31,164 bases of DNA from an uncultured Eggerthella sp. (lineage in GTDB: Bacteria; Actinomycetota; Coriobacteriia; Coriobacteriales; Eggerthellaceae), in NCBI GenBank assembly GCA_900548955.1, contig URMQ01000007.1:1-31164 (forward strand), written 5' to 3'. Numbering within the stretch: position 1 is the stretch's first letter; every line of letters starts with the position of its first letter. Positions 24,374 through 31,164 of the stretch are shown one piece after another. The notes under the pieces were generated by a model. The model saw nothing but the letters and a program-made list of their open reading frames with translations. It was not told where the DNA came from and ran no database searches. The translations under genes were made by a program, and so were the position numbers.

Positions 24374-24407
24374 CAAACCCCCGCTGGAAGCATCCAACGG
24401 GGGTTTG
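24369..24407 (-). terminator. terminator of the rpsL-rplW transcription unit
   Basis: CAAACCCCCG (24374-24383) and CGGGGGTTTG (24398-24407) form a perfect 10-bp stem with an inner TGGA/TCCA. On the minus strand CTCTTTTTGG follows. It lies about 240 bp after the rplW stop, so the transcript would have a long 3' untranslated part. Confidence 0.8.
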
Positions 24408-24416
24408 AGTCTAACC

Positions 24417-24500
24417 GAGCTATACTTTGGCGCGTTCAAACTATGAGTTTTGATGCGCTCAAGCTATGCTTTGGTTTGTTCGAGCTACAAGGCTTTGGCT
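24417..24500. repeat. degenerate repeats in the rplW 3' region
   Basis: Loose copies of a unit of about 24-28 bp recur (TTCAAACTATG, CTCAAGCTATG, TTCGAGCTACAAG with CTTTGG between). They precede the perfect 9-bp array and may have arisen by the same slippage. Confidence 0.4.
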
Positions 24501-24539
24501 CATATTGGCTGTTGTTACCTACTGCCAGGCAAGCCAGAC

Positions 24540-24593
24540 CAAACTAGGCAAACTAGGCAAACTAGGCAAACTAGGCAAACCAGGCAAACCAGG
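24540..24593. repeat. 9-bp tandem repeat, six copies
   Basis: Four exact copies of CAAACTAGG are followed by two of CAAACCAGG, head to tail. They lie about 60 bp downstream of the rplW stop, within its likely 3' untranslated region. The plus-strand frame through it (KLG repeats) has no start or context that makes it a gene. Confidence 0.9.
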
Positions 24594-24649
24594 CTTAGCT
24601 AGGTCAGGCAAGGCAAGGCCAGCCACTAGCCAGTCGCCATTACCTAAAA

Positions 24650-24940
24650 CTAATCCTGTGCAGCGAAAATCTCGATGGAATCGCCATCAGCCAAGGTAAC
24701 CATAGCCTTCTTCCAAGTGCGGGTCTTGCCAGCCTGGAAACGTACACGCTTTGGCTTGGACTTTACGTTTGCGGTGTTAACCTTAACAACCTTTACGTCG
24801 AAAATAGCCTCGATAGCCTGAGCAATCTCTACCTTGTTAGCAGTTTTAGCTACTTCGAAGGTGTAAACGTTGTCCTCCATGCGCATGTAGGTGCTCTCCG
24901 AAATGATCGGACGAATGATAACTTCGCGTGGATCCTTCAT
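24650..24940 (-). CDS. rplW: 50S ribosomal protein L23
   Basis: The 96-residue product starts MKDPREVIIRPIISESTYMR and carries the L23 signature in its second half (KPKRVRFQAGKTRTWKKAMV). L23 sits at the tunnel exit and is the docking site for trigger factor and SRP. Its ATG overlaps the last base of the rplD stop codon, indicating coupling. It should be followed by rplB, but a 17.9-kb unrelated block follows instead, and rplW is the last gene of this unit. Confidence 0.97.
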   Translation of the reverse strand: MKDPREVIIRPIISESTYMRMEDNVYTFEVAKTANKVEIAQAIEAIFDVKVVKVNTANVKSKPKRVRFQAGKTRTWKKAMVTLADGDSIEIFAAQD

Positions 24941-25563
24941 TATGCAAGCACCTCCTCGATGCGGGTCAAAGCAGCGCTCGTGAATACGAGAGCCTTGTTG
25001 TCAATGAAGTCAAGCGTGTTTGCCTCGGAAATACCAATGGTGCGAACCTGAGGAAGGTTACGGAAAGACAGATAAGTGTTTACGTCTTCGTCACCAACAA
25101 CGAGGGTTACACGACCAGTAAGACCAAGGTTCTTCAAAACCTCAACTGCCTGCTTGGTAGAAGGCTTCTCGAAAGTCAGAGAATCAACTACGACAAGCTC
25201 GCCATCAGCAAGCTTAGCAGACAGAGCAGAACGCATAGCCAGCTTTACAACCTTTGCAGGTACCTTAAATGCATAAGAGCGAGGATGAGGACCGAATACG
25301 GTACCGCCGCCTGCCCATTGTGGAGCACGAATCGTACCCTGACGAGCACGACCAGTACCCTTCTGGCGCCAAGGCTTCTTGCCGCCACCACGAACCTGAC
25401 CACGAGTCAAGGTGTCATGGGTACCAGCACGACGAGCAGCGCGCTGGGAACGAACCACTTCGTGCATTACATGCACGTTAGGCTCAATACCAAAGACAGC
25501 TGCGGAAAGTTCGGTATCGGATACCTTCTTACCGCTGGCGTCTTTTACTTCAATACTTGCCAT
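24940..25563 (-). CDS. rplD: 50S ribosomal protein L4
   Basis: The 207-residue protein begins MASIEVKDASGKKVSDTELS and contains the tunnel-loop region ALTRGQVRGGGKKPWRQKGTGRARQGTIRAPQWAGGG around residues 50-85. L4 lines the exit tunnel and in E. coli represses the S10 operon by acting on the rpsJ leader. Here rpsJ has no separate leader or promoter that I can see, and rplB is in another unit. It is 26 bp after rplC. Confidence 0.97.
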   Translation of the reverse strand: MASIEVKDASGKKVSDTELSAAVFGIEPNVHVMHEVVRSQRAARRAGTHDTLTRGQVRGGGKKPWRQKGTGRARQGTIRAPQWAGGGTVFGPHPRSYAFKVPAKVVKLAMRSALSAKLADGELVVVDSLTFEKPSTKQAVEVLKNLGLTGRVTLVVGDEDVNTYLSFRNLPQVRTIGISEANTLDFIDNKALVFTSAALTRIEEVLA

Positions 25564-25589
25564 AATCTATAAACTCCTTCGCATCGTTT

Positions 25590-26210
25590 CTAAGCCATGC
25601 GAATACGAACCACGCCGTTTTTGCCGCCAGGAACAGCGCCCTTGAGCATAATGAGGTTCATATCTTCATCAACGCGGACAACTTCAAGGTTCTTGGTCGT
25701 TACGGTATCGCAACCCATGTGACCAGGAAGGCGTACACCCTTGAATACACGGGAAGGATAAGCGCACTGGCCTACAGAACCGGGAGCGCGATGGAAGTGA
25801 GCACCGTGTCCACCAGGGCCACCGCCAAAGCCATAGCGACGCATAACACCAGCAAAGCCCTTACCCTTAGAAGTACCAGTTACGTCAACCTTCTTTACCT
25901 CAGCAAAGTTAGCAACGGTAACTTCTTCACCAACGGTGTGCTCAGCAGCATCAGCAACGCGTACCTCGCGAAGATAGCGAACAGGCTCAACGCCCTGCTT
26001 TGCGAAGTGACCAGCCATAGGCTTGTTTACCTTCTGCTCTTTGATGGTACCAAAACCAAGCTGAACAGCTTCGTAGCCGTCGGTAGCAGTGGTCTTTACC
26101 TGGCATACCTTGTTAGGAGCAGCTTCAATAACAGTTACAGGAATGACCTTGCCGTCTTCGTCGAAGAGCTGGGTCATGCCGATTTTCTTACCGTAGATAG
26201 CGTTAATCAT
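25590..26210 (-). CDS. rplC: 50S ribosomal protein L3
   Basis: The 206-residue product starts MINAIYGKKIGMTQLFDEDG and includes the L3 signature (FAGVMRRYGFGGGPGGHGAHFHR, about 119-141), which reaches the peptidyl transferase centre. L3 is an early assembly protein. It starts 16 bp after the rpsJ stop codon in normal S10 order. Confidence 0.97.
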   Translation of the reverse strand: MINAIYGKKIGMTQLFDEDGKVIPVTVIEAAPNKVCQVKTTATDGYEAVQLGFGTIKEQKVNKPMAGHFAKQGVEPVRYLREVRVADAAEHTVGEEVTVANFAEVKKVDVTGTSKGKGFAGVMRRYGFGGGPGGHGAHFHRAPGSVGQCAYPSRVFKGVRLPGHMGCDTVTTKNLEVVRVDEDMNLIMLKGAVPGGKNGVVRIRMA

Positions 26211-26226
26211 CTAGTATCACACTCCC

Positions 26227-26535
26227 CTACAGCTTGATCTCAATGTCAACGCCAGCAGGAAGATCGAGACGCATCAAAGAATCAACCGTAGAAGGGGTTG
26301 GATCAAGGATGTCAATCAAACGCTTATGAGTGCGCATTTCAAACTGCTCGCGAGAGTCCTTGTTTACGTGCGGGCCTTTTACAACGCAGTAAAGGTTGCG
26401 TTCGGTCGGCAGCGGAATAGGACCGGAAACCTTAGCACCCGTCTTCTGTGCGGTGTCTACGATCAACTTAGTGGACTGATCCACGATCTCGTGATCGTAA
26501 CCCTTCAAGCGGATGCGGATATTCTCTTTAGCCAC
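26227..26535 (-). CDS. rpsJ: 30S ribosomal protein S10 (GTG start)
   Basis: The 102-residue protein reads MAKENIRIRLKGYDHEIVDQ and includes the S10 signature VKGPHVNKDSREQFEMRTHKR. I chose the GTG at 26535 because GGAGG ends five bases upstream. An ATG four codons earlier sits on top of that ribosome binding site and adds non-homologous residues. S10 is also the NusE antitermination factor. It follows fusA by 41 bp with no tuf gene between them and no clear promoter, so it is probably co-transcribed with the str genes. Confidence 0.95.
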   Translation of the reverse strand: MAKENIRIRLKGYDHEIVDQSTKLIVDTAQKTGAKVSGPIPLPTERNLYCVVKGPHVNKDSREQFEMRTHKRLIDILDPTPSTVDSLMRLDLPAGVDIEIKL

Positions 26536-26576
26536 TTTAACCTCCATTGTAAGCGGTGGAACTTAAGCCCTAAGGC

Positions 26577-28679
26577 TTAAGCGTTTCCACCAGCCTTGCT
26601 GATAATCTCGTCTGCCACATTCTTAGGAACAGGCTCATAAGAGTCGAACTGCATGGTATAGGTTGCACGACCCTGGGTACCACTACGCAGGTCGGTTGCA
26701 TAACCAAACATCTGACTCAGTGGAACCTTTGCAGTAATGCTTACTGCACTACCACGCTGATCCTGGCCCTGAATAATGCCACGACGGCTAGGAATGTCAC
26801 CCATTACAAAACCGGTGTACTCTTCAGGGGTTTCAACCTCTACTGCCATAACCGGCTCGAGGATTACGGGATCAGACTTCTTCAAAGCATCCTTAATTGC
26901 CATAGAACCAGCAACCTTAAATGCAGCTTCAGAAGAGTCAACATCGTGATAAGAACCGTCAATCAGTTCTACGCGAATGTCCTCAACAGGGTAACCTGCC
27001 AAAACACCAGAGTTAAGAGCTTCCTGAATACCCTTGTCAACTGCAGGGATGTATTCCTTAGGAACAACACCGCCAACGATCTTGTTCTCAAATTCGTAAC
27101 CCTTGCCAGGCTCCTGAGGATACATATTGATGATCGCATGACCATACTGACCACGACCACCAGACTGACGAACGAACTTGCCTTCAGCATTGAGAACTTC
27201 ATGACCAGGACGTTCACGATAAGCAACCTGAGGCTTACCAACGTTTGCTTCAACCTTAAATTCGCGAAGCAGACGGTCGATAATAATTTCAAGGTGAAGC
27301 TCACCCATACCAGCAATAATAGTCTGACCAGTTTCGTGGTTCGTAGAAACTCGGAAGGTTGGGTCTTCTTCAGCAAGCTTCTGCAATGCCAAGCTCATCT
27401 TGTCCTGCTCTGCCTTGGTCTTAGGCTCAACAGCAATGTCAATAACAGGATCAGCGAACTGCATGGACTCAAGAATGATAGGAGCGTTTTCGTCGCAGAG
27501 GGTGTCACCAGTGGTGGTGTTCTTCAAACCTACAACTGCAACAATGTCGCCAGCGGAGCACTTATCGATATCGATACGATTGTTGGAGTGCATCTGGAGC
27601 AAACGACCAATACGTTCCTTCTTGTCCTTAGTTGCATTATGTACATAAGAACCAGATTCAAGAGAGCCAGAATATACACGCAAGTAAGTGAGCTTACCAA
27701 CAAATGGGTCGGTCATGATCTTGAATGCGAGTGCTGCAAAAGGAGCCTTAGGATCTGCAGGACGTTCGTCCTCTTCACCAGTCTCTGGGTTGGTACCCTT
27801 AATTGCAGGAACATCGCCAGGAGCAGGCAGATAATCTACAACTGCATCCAAAAGTTCCTGAACACCCTTGTTCTTGTAAGCAGAGCCTACAAATACAGGG
27901 TTGATCTGGCAGTTGATAACACCCTTGCGGATAGCTGCTTTGAGTTCCTCAACAGAAACTTCTTCTTCCATGAGAACTTTTTCCATCAGGTCGTCGTCAC
28001 AGTCAGCTGCTGCTTCGAGAAGTTCCTGATGATAGATTTCAGCATCTTCCTTAAATTCAGCAGGGATTTCATCCATAGGCTCTGGATAGGTCATACCCTT
28101 ATCGTCTGCCTTGAAGTCCCATGCAGTCATGGTTACCAAGTCTACAACGCCCCAGAAGTTGTCTTCAGCGCCCATTGGAAGCTGAGCTGCAACTGCCTTA
28201 GCGTCCAGACGATCACGCATGGTCTGAATTGCGTGGAAGAAGTCTGCACCTACGCGGTCATACTTATTGATGAATGCGATACGAGGTACACCATAGCGCT
28301 CTGCCTGACGCCATACGGTTTCAGACTGAGGCTGAACACCAGCAACAGCGTCAAATACTGCTACGGTGCCGTCAAGAACACGCAAGGAACGTTCAACTTC
28401 AGCGGTGAAGTCAACGTGGCCGGGTGTGTCGATAATCTGGAAGCGATATTCTTCGCCATCCTTCTTCCAGAAGCAGGTGGTAGCTGCAGCGGTAATGGTT
28501 ACGCCACGCTCCTGTTCCTGAACCATCCAGTCCATGGTAGCTGCACCGTCATGAACCTCACCAATTTTGTGGGTCTTACCGGTGTAGTACAGAATACGTT
28601 CGGTGGTAGTGGTCTTACCAGCATCGATGTGAGCCATGATGCCGAAGTTACGAGTGTGGTCAAGAGATGTCTTTGCCAT
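26577..28679 (-). CDS. fusA: elongation factor G
   Basis: The 700-residue GTPase begins MAKTSLDHTRNFGIMAHIDA. It has G1 AHIDAGKTTT, the switch-I region GVTITAAATTC, G3 DTPGH and G4 NKYDRVGAD. The canonical five-domain EF-G layout follows through to domain IV (PQVAYRERPGH near 480) and domain V (PSRRGIIQGQ). It drives tRNA-mRNA translocation and helps ribosome recycling. It is 17 bp after rpsG. In most bacteria tuf comes next; here rpsJ follows. Confidence 0.98.
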   Translation of the reverse strand: MAKTSLDHTRNFGIMAHIDAGKTTTTERILYYTGKTHKIGEVHDGAATMDWMVQEQERGVTITAAATTCFWKKDGEEYRFQIIDTPGHVDFTAEVERSLRVLDGTVAVFDAVAGVQPQSETVWRQAERYGVPRIAFINKYDRVGADFFHAIQTMRDRLDAKAVAAQLPMGAEDNFWGVVDLVTMTAWDFKADDKGMTYPEPMDEIPAEFKEDAEIYHQELLEAAADCDDDLMEKVLMEEEVSVEELKAAIRKGVINCQINPVFVGSAYKNKGVQELLDAVVDYLPAPGDVPAIKGTNPETGEEDERPADPKAPFAALAFKIMTDPFVGKLTYLRVYSGSLESGSYVHNATKDKKERIGRLLQMHSNNRIDIDKCSAGDIVAVVGLKNTTTGDTLCDENAPIILESMQFADPVIDIAVEPKTKAEQDKMSLALQKLAEEDPTFRVSTNHETGQTIIAGMGELHLEIIIDRLLREFKVEANVGKPQVAYRERPGHEVLNAEGKFVRQSGGRGQYGHAIINMYPQEPGKGYEFENKIVGGVVPKEYIPAVDKGIQEALNSGVLAGYPVEDIRVELIDGSYHDVDSSEAAFKVAGSMAIKDALKKSDPVILEPVMAVEVETPEEYTGFVMGDIPSRRGIIQGQDQRGSAVSITAKVPLSQMFGYATDLRSGTQGRATYTMQFDSYEPVPKNVADEIISKAGGNA

Positions 28680-28696
28680 ATCTAGTCCACTCCTCC

Positions 28697-29167
28697 TTAC
28701 CAGCGATAGTGCGAGAACGCACGGTTGGATTCTGCCATCTTATAGAGGTCTTCACGCTTCTTGATGGAAGCGCCAGTATTCTCTGCTGCATCCATGATTT
28801 CAGCTGCGAGGCGTTCTTTCATGGTGTTTTCCTTGCGCTTGCGGGAGAAGTCAACCATCCAGCGGATAGCAAGCGTAGTTGCGCGGCGAGAGTTAACCTC
28901 CATAGGTACCTGATAGGTAGCACCACCAACACGCTTAGGCTTTACCTCAAGCGTAGGGCGAATATTGTCCATTGCCTTCTTGAAGACAGTCAGAGCATCC
29001 TGACCGGTCTTTTCAGCAACGATATCGAAAGCACCGTAAACAATGCCTTCAGCGACGGACTTCTTGCCGTCTAACAACACCTTGTTGATCAGCTGCGTGA
29101 CCAAGCGGTTGTTGAATCGAGCGTCCGGCTGCACTTCGCGGCGGACTGCTGCTGCACGACGCGGCAT
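28697..29167 (-). CDS. rpsG: 30S ribosomal protein S7
   Basis: The 156-residue protein starts MPRRAAAVRREVQPDARFNN and carries the S7 signature near residues 20-46 (NRLVTQLINKVLLDGKKSVA). S7 nucleates assembly of the 30S head and contacts E-site tRNA. In E. coli it feeds back on the str mRNA between rpsL and rpsG; here the gap is 54 bp, with GAAAGGAAG before the start. Confidence 0.97.
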   Translation of the reverse strand: MPRRAAAVRREVQPDARFNNRLVTQLINKVLLDGKKSVAEGIVYGAFDIVAEKTGQDALTVFKKAMDNIRPTLEVKPKRVGGATYQVPMEVNSRRATTLAIRWMVDFSRKRKENTMKERLAAEIMDAAENTGASIKKREDLYKMAESNRAFSHYRW

Positions 29168-29221
29168 ATATCTTCCTTTCGGTTTAAACGACTACTTAAA
29201 TCGCGGTAATCGCGGGTTTAC

Positions 29222-29596
29222 TTACTTCTTAGGCTTTTTAGCACCGTAACGGCTACGAGCCTGTGCACGACCATCAACTGCTGCGCAGTCAAGAGCAGCA
29301 CGAATGATCTTATAACGAACACCAGGAAGGTCCCTTACACGACCGCCACGAAGCAGAACCATGGAGTGCTCCTGAAGGTTGTGACCAATACCTGGAATGT
29401 AAGCGGTTACTTCCATGCCATTAACAAGACGAACACGAGCTACCTTACGAAGTGCAGAATTAGGCTTCTTAGGGGTAGTAGTGTAAACACGAGTGCACAC
29501 GCCGCGCTTTTGCGGGTTGCCCTTAAGCGCCGGGGTCTTTTTCTTGTCGACCTGCTTGGCGCGGCCCTTACGGACCAACTGATTAATAGTAGGCAA
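29222..29596 (-). CDS. rpsL: 30S ribosomal protein S12, TTG start, Arg at position 88
   Basis: The 124-residue protein reads MPTINQLVRKGRAKQVDKKK. It has TTTPKKPNSALRK, with the streptomycin-site Lys43 intact, and GHNLQEHSMVLLRGGRVRDL. Residue 88, Lys in nearly all bacteria, is Arg and is encoded by AGG, one transition from AAG. K88R is a known streptomycin-resistance change in Mycobacterium tuberculosis numbering. Translation starts at TTG (29596), preceded by AAAAGGAG; no better start exists. S12 controls decoding accuracy at the A site. It is the first gene of the rpsL-rpsG-fusA-rpsJ-rplC-rplD-rplW unit. Confidence 0.97.
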   Translation of the reverse strand: MPTINQLVRKGRAKQVDKKKTPALKGNPQKRGVCTRVYTTTPKKPNSALRKVARVRLVNGMEVTAYIPGIGHNLQEHSMVLLRGGRVRDLPGVRYKIIRAALDCAAVDGRAQARSRYGAKKPKK

Positions 29597-29639
29597 GACT
29601 CAACTCCTTTTCTTTATTAGTTTCTACATGCCTTTTCAC

Positions 29640-29677
29640 GTTTTCCGAGTGCGTTCTGCAGTTACGCACGCGAAAAC
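29640..29677 (-). promoter_or_regulatory. hairpin in the rpsL leader
   Basis: GTTTTCC/GAAAAC-type outer arms and GTGCGT/ACGCAC inner arms, separated by a symmetric two-base internal loop, form one hairpin of about 38 nt in the rpsL leader, 40-45 nt before the start. Position and shape suit feedback control or mRNA stability, but the ligand is not known. Confidence 0.5.
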
Positions 29678-29706
29678 ACACGCCTCACGGGGAGACGCGA
29701 AGATGA

Positions 29707-29735
29707 ACTTTATCACCGGGTATATACCTTGTCAA
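29707..29735 (-). promoter_or_regulatory. promoter of the rpsL-rplW operon
   Basis: On the minus strand a perfect TTGACA (29730-29735), exactly 17 bp, and TAAAGT (29707-29712). The transcript would start near 29700 and have a leader of about 105 nt before rpsL. Confidence 0.8.
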
Positions 29736-29868
29736 ACGCCACGCACCCGGGCGTGTCCATTCCTAGATTTACAATCATGCCTGATAGAACATATTATTTA
29801 GAATCTCTTTTGAGAATTAGACAAACTTTTTCACGTAATTTGCACAGATATCGGAAATTAATCGAACG

Positions 29869-30029
29869 CAGTTGGTTGAAGCCGGTGAACGTGGTTGGCT
29901 GAACCCGACAAACGCGGTTGGTTGTACCCGACAAACACGGTTGGTTGTACCCGACAAACACGGTTGGTTGAATCCGGTAAAAGCGATTGGTTGAAACTGC
30001 ATAAAAACAGTTACCCGAAGCCAGCAGAA
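29869..30029. repeat. 23-bp tandem repeat array, seven copies
   Basis: Seven head-to-tail units of 23 bp on the plus strand, near CGGTTGGTTGTACCCGACAA plus ACA. Copies 3 and 4 (29915-29960) are identical, and the outer copies diverge. It lies between the response-regulator stop and the rpsL promoter. A 23-bp spacing is about two helical turns, so a bound protein would line up on one face. Open frames across it are repeats without gene features. Confidence 0.9.
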
Positions 30030-30034
30030 CGAAG

Positions 30035-30776
30035 TTATTTAAAATCAACCGAAAGATGGTTTAAGAATCGACGACGTGCTTCTTTGCGTCTTGTTTGGCT
30101 AACTGCAATTTTATCGCCCGTGACCATAACAAAGTAGTCCTTTTGTAGCTCAACAGCATAATCCAAATTCACAATAAAGCTTTTATGGCATTGAACGAAT
30201 TGATCAGGCAAAGATGCCGCCGTCGAGCTTAGGGAGCCATAAATATCGATTTTTTCATTGGCAGTATGGATGCGCAACTTTCTACGCTGGCTTTCAATGT
30301 AGAGAATATCGGCATACTTGATCAATCGAATTGAAGTACCAATTTTTACTGGCAGGCTATTGTTATTATTGCCCGACAAATTACCCAAAGCGCAAGCTAG
30401 GGCCATATTGACATCTTGTTGAACAAAAGGCTTAGGCAAAAAGAATGTATGCTCTGTTTCGTAGATAAGGGACGTATAGTACTCAAGCTCGGACATATAA
30501 ATTACCTGAGAGCGAGAAAAATAGCGACGATACTTTTCTACGATTTCAACACCTTTAGGAACGGAGTTCTTTCTTGAAAGCTTACGAGGTTCCCCCCATC
30601 CATACATCTACAAACAACATACTAGCAACGTTGCCATCGGATAAAAATTTAGCTAATTCAATAATAGAGGGACACTGCACGATATCGAGTACTTCTTGAT
30701 ACTGACTTCTCTCAATCAATGCTTTAAGCATGTTCGCATGGTTTTGATTGGCTTCAAGAATAGCTACGTTATACAT
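30035..30776 (-). pseudogene. LytTR-family response regulator, frameshifted or phase-variable at a G6 tract
   Basis: From the ATG at 30776 the frame reads MYNVAILEANQNHANMLKAL to FVDVWMGG, the first half of a receiver domain with phospho-acceptor Asp57, then stops at 30582. The rest continues in another frame: EPRKLSRKNSVPKGVEIVEK, the LPKPF receiver lysine, and a LytTR DNA-binding domain (ILYIESQRRKLRIHT ... FVQCHKSFIVNLDYAV) to the stop at 30035. Removing one G from the G6 run (30592-30597) restores a single protein of about 246 residues of AgrA/ComE type. Another G run, seven bases (30780-30786), serves as its Shine-Dalgarno region. It could be an inactive allele, a phase-variable gene, or a sequencing error. 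Confidence 0.75.
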
Positions 30777-31073
30777 ATGCCCCCCCGAGCAAAAACTTGG
30801 CTCCCTCTTTTCAAGAAAGAAAAGAGCGCCATTTCCATTTCCTGTATGTAAAAGCCGTATTACAATTCACGGCCGCGTGTAACAGACGATTTAAACCAGC
30901 GATCCAAAGGGACACGACCGTAACGCGTGATACCTAATCTGGGTAAGTTAAAGCGATACTAGCAAATGATCAGGAGTTTTATACCCCTTTTGTAACCATC
31001 AAAGCTATTTTGGTCACGAATAGTATTTTCGCGTTGATAAACGGAACGAAACTGATTATTTTTGTAAACAAAA
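30777..31073. other. region upstream of the LytTR regulator
   Basis: About 300 bp without a credible gene. On the minus strand TATAAA near 30980 may be a -10 with a poor -35. CTCTTTTC/GAAAAGAG is a perfect 8-bp inverted repeat with a six-base loop (about 30805-30826) in the likely leader. Nothing else is identifiable. Confidence 0.4.
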
Positions 31074-31107
31074 AGCGATTGGGCTGAATTCCTTCAGCCC
31101 AATCGCT
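31074..31107 (-). terminator. strong terminator of a gene beyond the right edge
   Basis: AGCGATTGGGCTGAA (31074-31088), loop TTCC, and the exact complement (31093-31107) form a perfect 15-bp stem. On the minus strand it continues into CTTTTTGTTT, a good T tract, so it most likely ends a minus-strand transcript entering from the right. Confidence 0.85.
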
Positions 31108-31164
31108 CTATTTCGTGCCTATTTTACTGCTACGCCAAGGAGCAGGATTCGTCACTAAAGCAAC

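Noticed and set aside
24540..24593. CRISPR-like array
   Set aside because: Nine-base repeats with no spacers; simple tandem repeat. The 17-bp and 23-bp arrays also lack spacers.
6722..24649. Integrative element or prophage filling the S10 split
   Set aside because: No integrase, transposase, phage structural gene, tRNA target or flanking direct repeats seen; gene content looks like ordinary chromosome.
24466..24699. Plus-strand frame with KLGKLG repeats
   Set aside because: It only reflects the 9-bp tandem array and runs antisense into rplW; no ribosome binding site or known family.
26946..28685. 579-residue plus-strand frame opposite fusA
   Set aside because: Antisense shadow of EF-G caused by codon bias; no protein-like features.
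29794..30137. Several repeat-bearing frames across the 23-bp array on both strands
   Set aside because: A repeat length of 23 bp puts successive copies in different frames; proteins are low complexity and lack start signals.

Overview
The window looks like a chromosomal segment of an actinobacterium of moderate G+C, most likely a coriobacterium (Coriobacteriia, Eggerthellaceae-like). The cues are a zinc-type short S14, an L24 with a C-terminal zinc ribbon, CaiA/CaiB-type acyl-CoA genes, a surface protein with an LAxT-type sorting signal, and strong GGAG ribosome binding sites. The genus is not certain from sequence alone.

Two blocks of translation genes lie on the minus strand. The right block reads rpsL-rpsG-fusA-rpsJ-rplC-rplD-rplW (29596 down to 24650). 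It starts from a clear promoter (TTGACA, 17 bp, TAAAGT) and ends at a hairpin terminator near 24374-24407. The left block reads rplB-rpsS-rplV-rpsC-rplP-rpmC-rpsQ-rplN-rplX, then rplE-rpsN-rpsH-rplF-rplR-rpsE (6721 down to 1, rpsE cut by the window edge). Gene order is the canonical str/S10/spc order, but the chain is broken twice. About 18 kb of unrelated genes sit between rplW and rplB, and about 380 bp of structured DNA with its own promoter sits between rplX and rplE. No tuf gene follows fusA here.

The 18-kb block (about 6.8-24.6 kb) has genes on both strands: an MFS efflux-type transporter (-), a CPA2 cation/proton antiporter (+), a large wall-anchored metallophosphoesterase with LamG and FIVAR regions (+), a CaiA-like acyl-CoA dehydrogenase (+), an SstT-like Na+ symporter with a C-terminal frameshift (+), a CaiB/BaiF CoA-transferase (+), a pair of flavodoxin-like proteins, one of them Tat/lipoprotein-exported (-), a small membrane protein overlapping an Spx/ArsC-like gene (-), NudC with a Glu/Gln/Ala-rich insert (-), a second Nudix hydrolase (+), and an AT-rich DUF559/AbiEi-like nuclease (+). 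No integrase, transposase or tRNA is visible. The dehydrogenase, symporter and CoA-transferase could together import, activate and reduce a carboxylic acid (inference).

At the right end a LytTR-type response regulator (-) is split by a frameshift in a G6 tract just after its phospho-acceptor Asp, and a G7 tract forms its ribosome binding site. Between it and the rpsL promoter is an array of seven 23-bp repeats. S12 carries Arg at position 88, the site of the classical streptomycin-resistance change K88R, encoded by an uncharacteristic AGG codon. The strongest leads are the split S10 operon, the structured element before rplE, the rpsL codon and the poly-G switch candidate. I saw no CRISPR array, rRNA, tRNA, prophage or insertion sequence.
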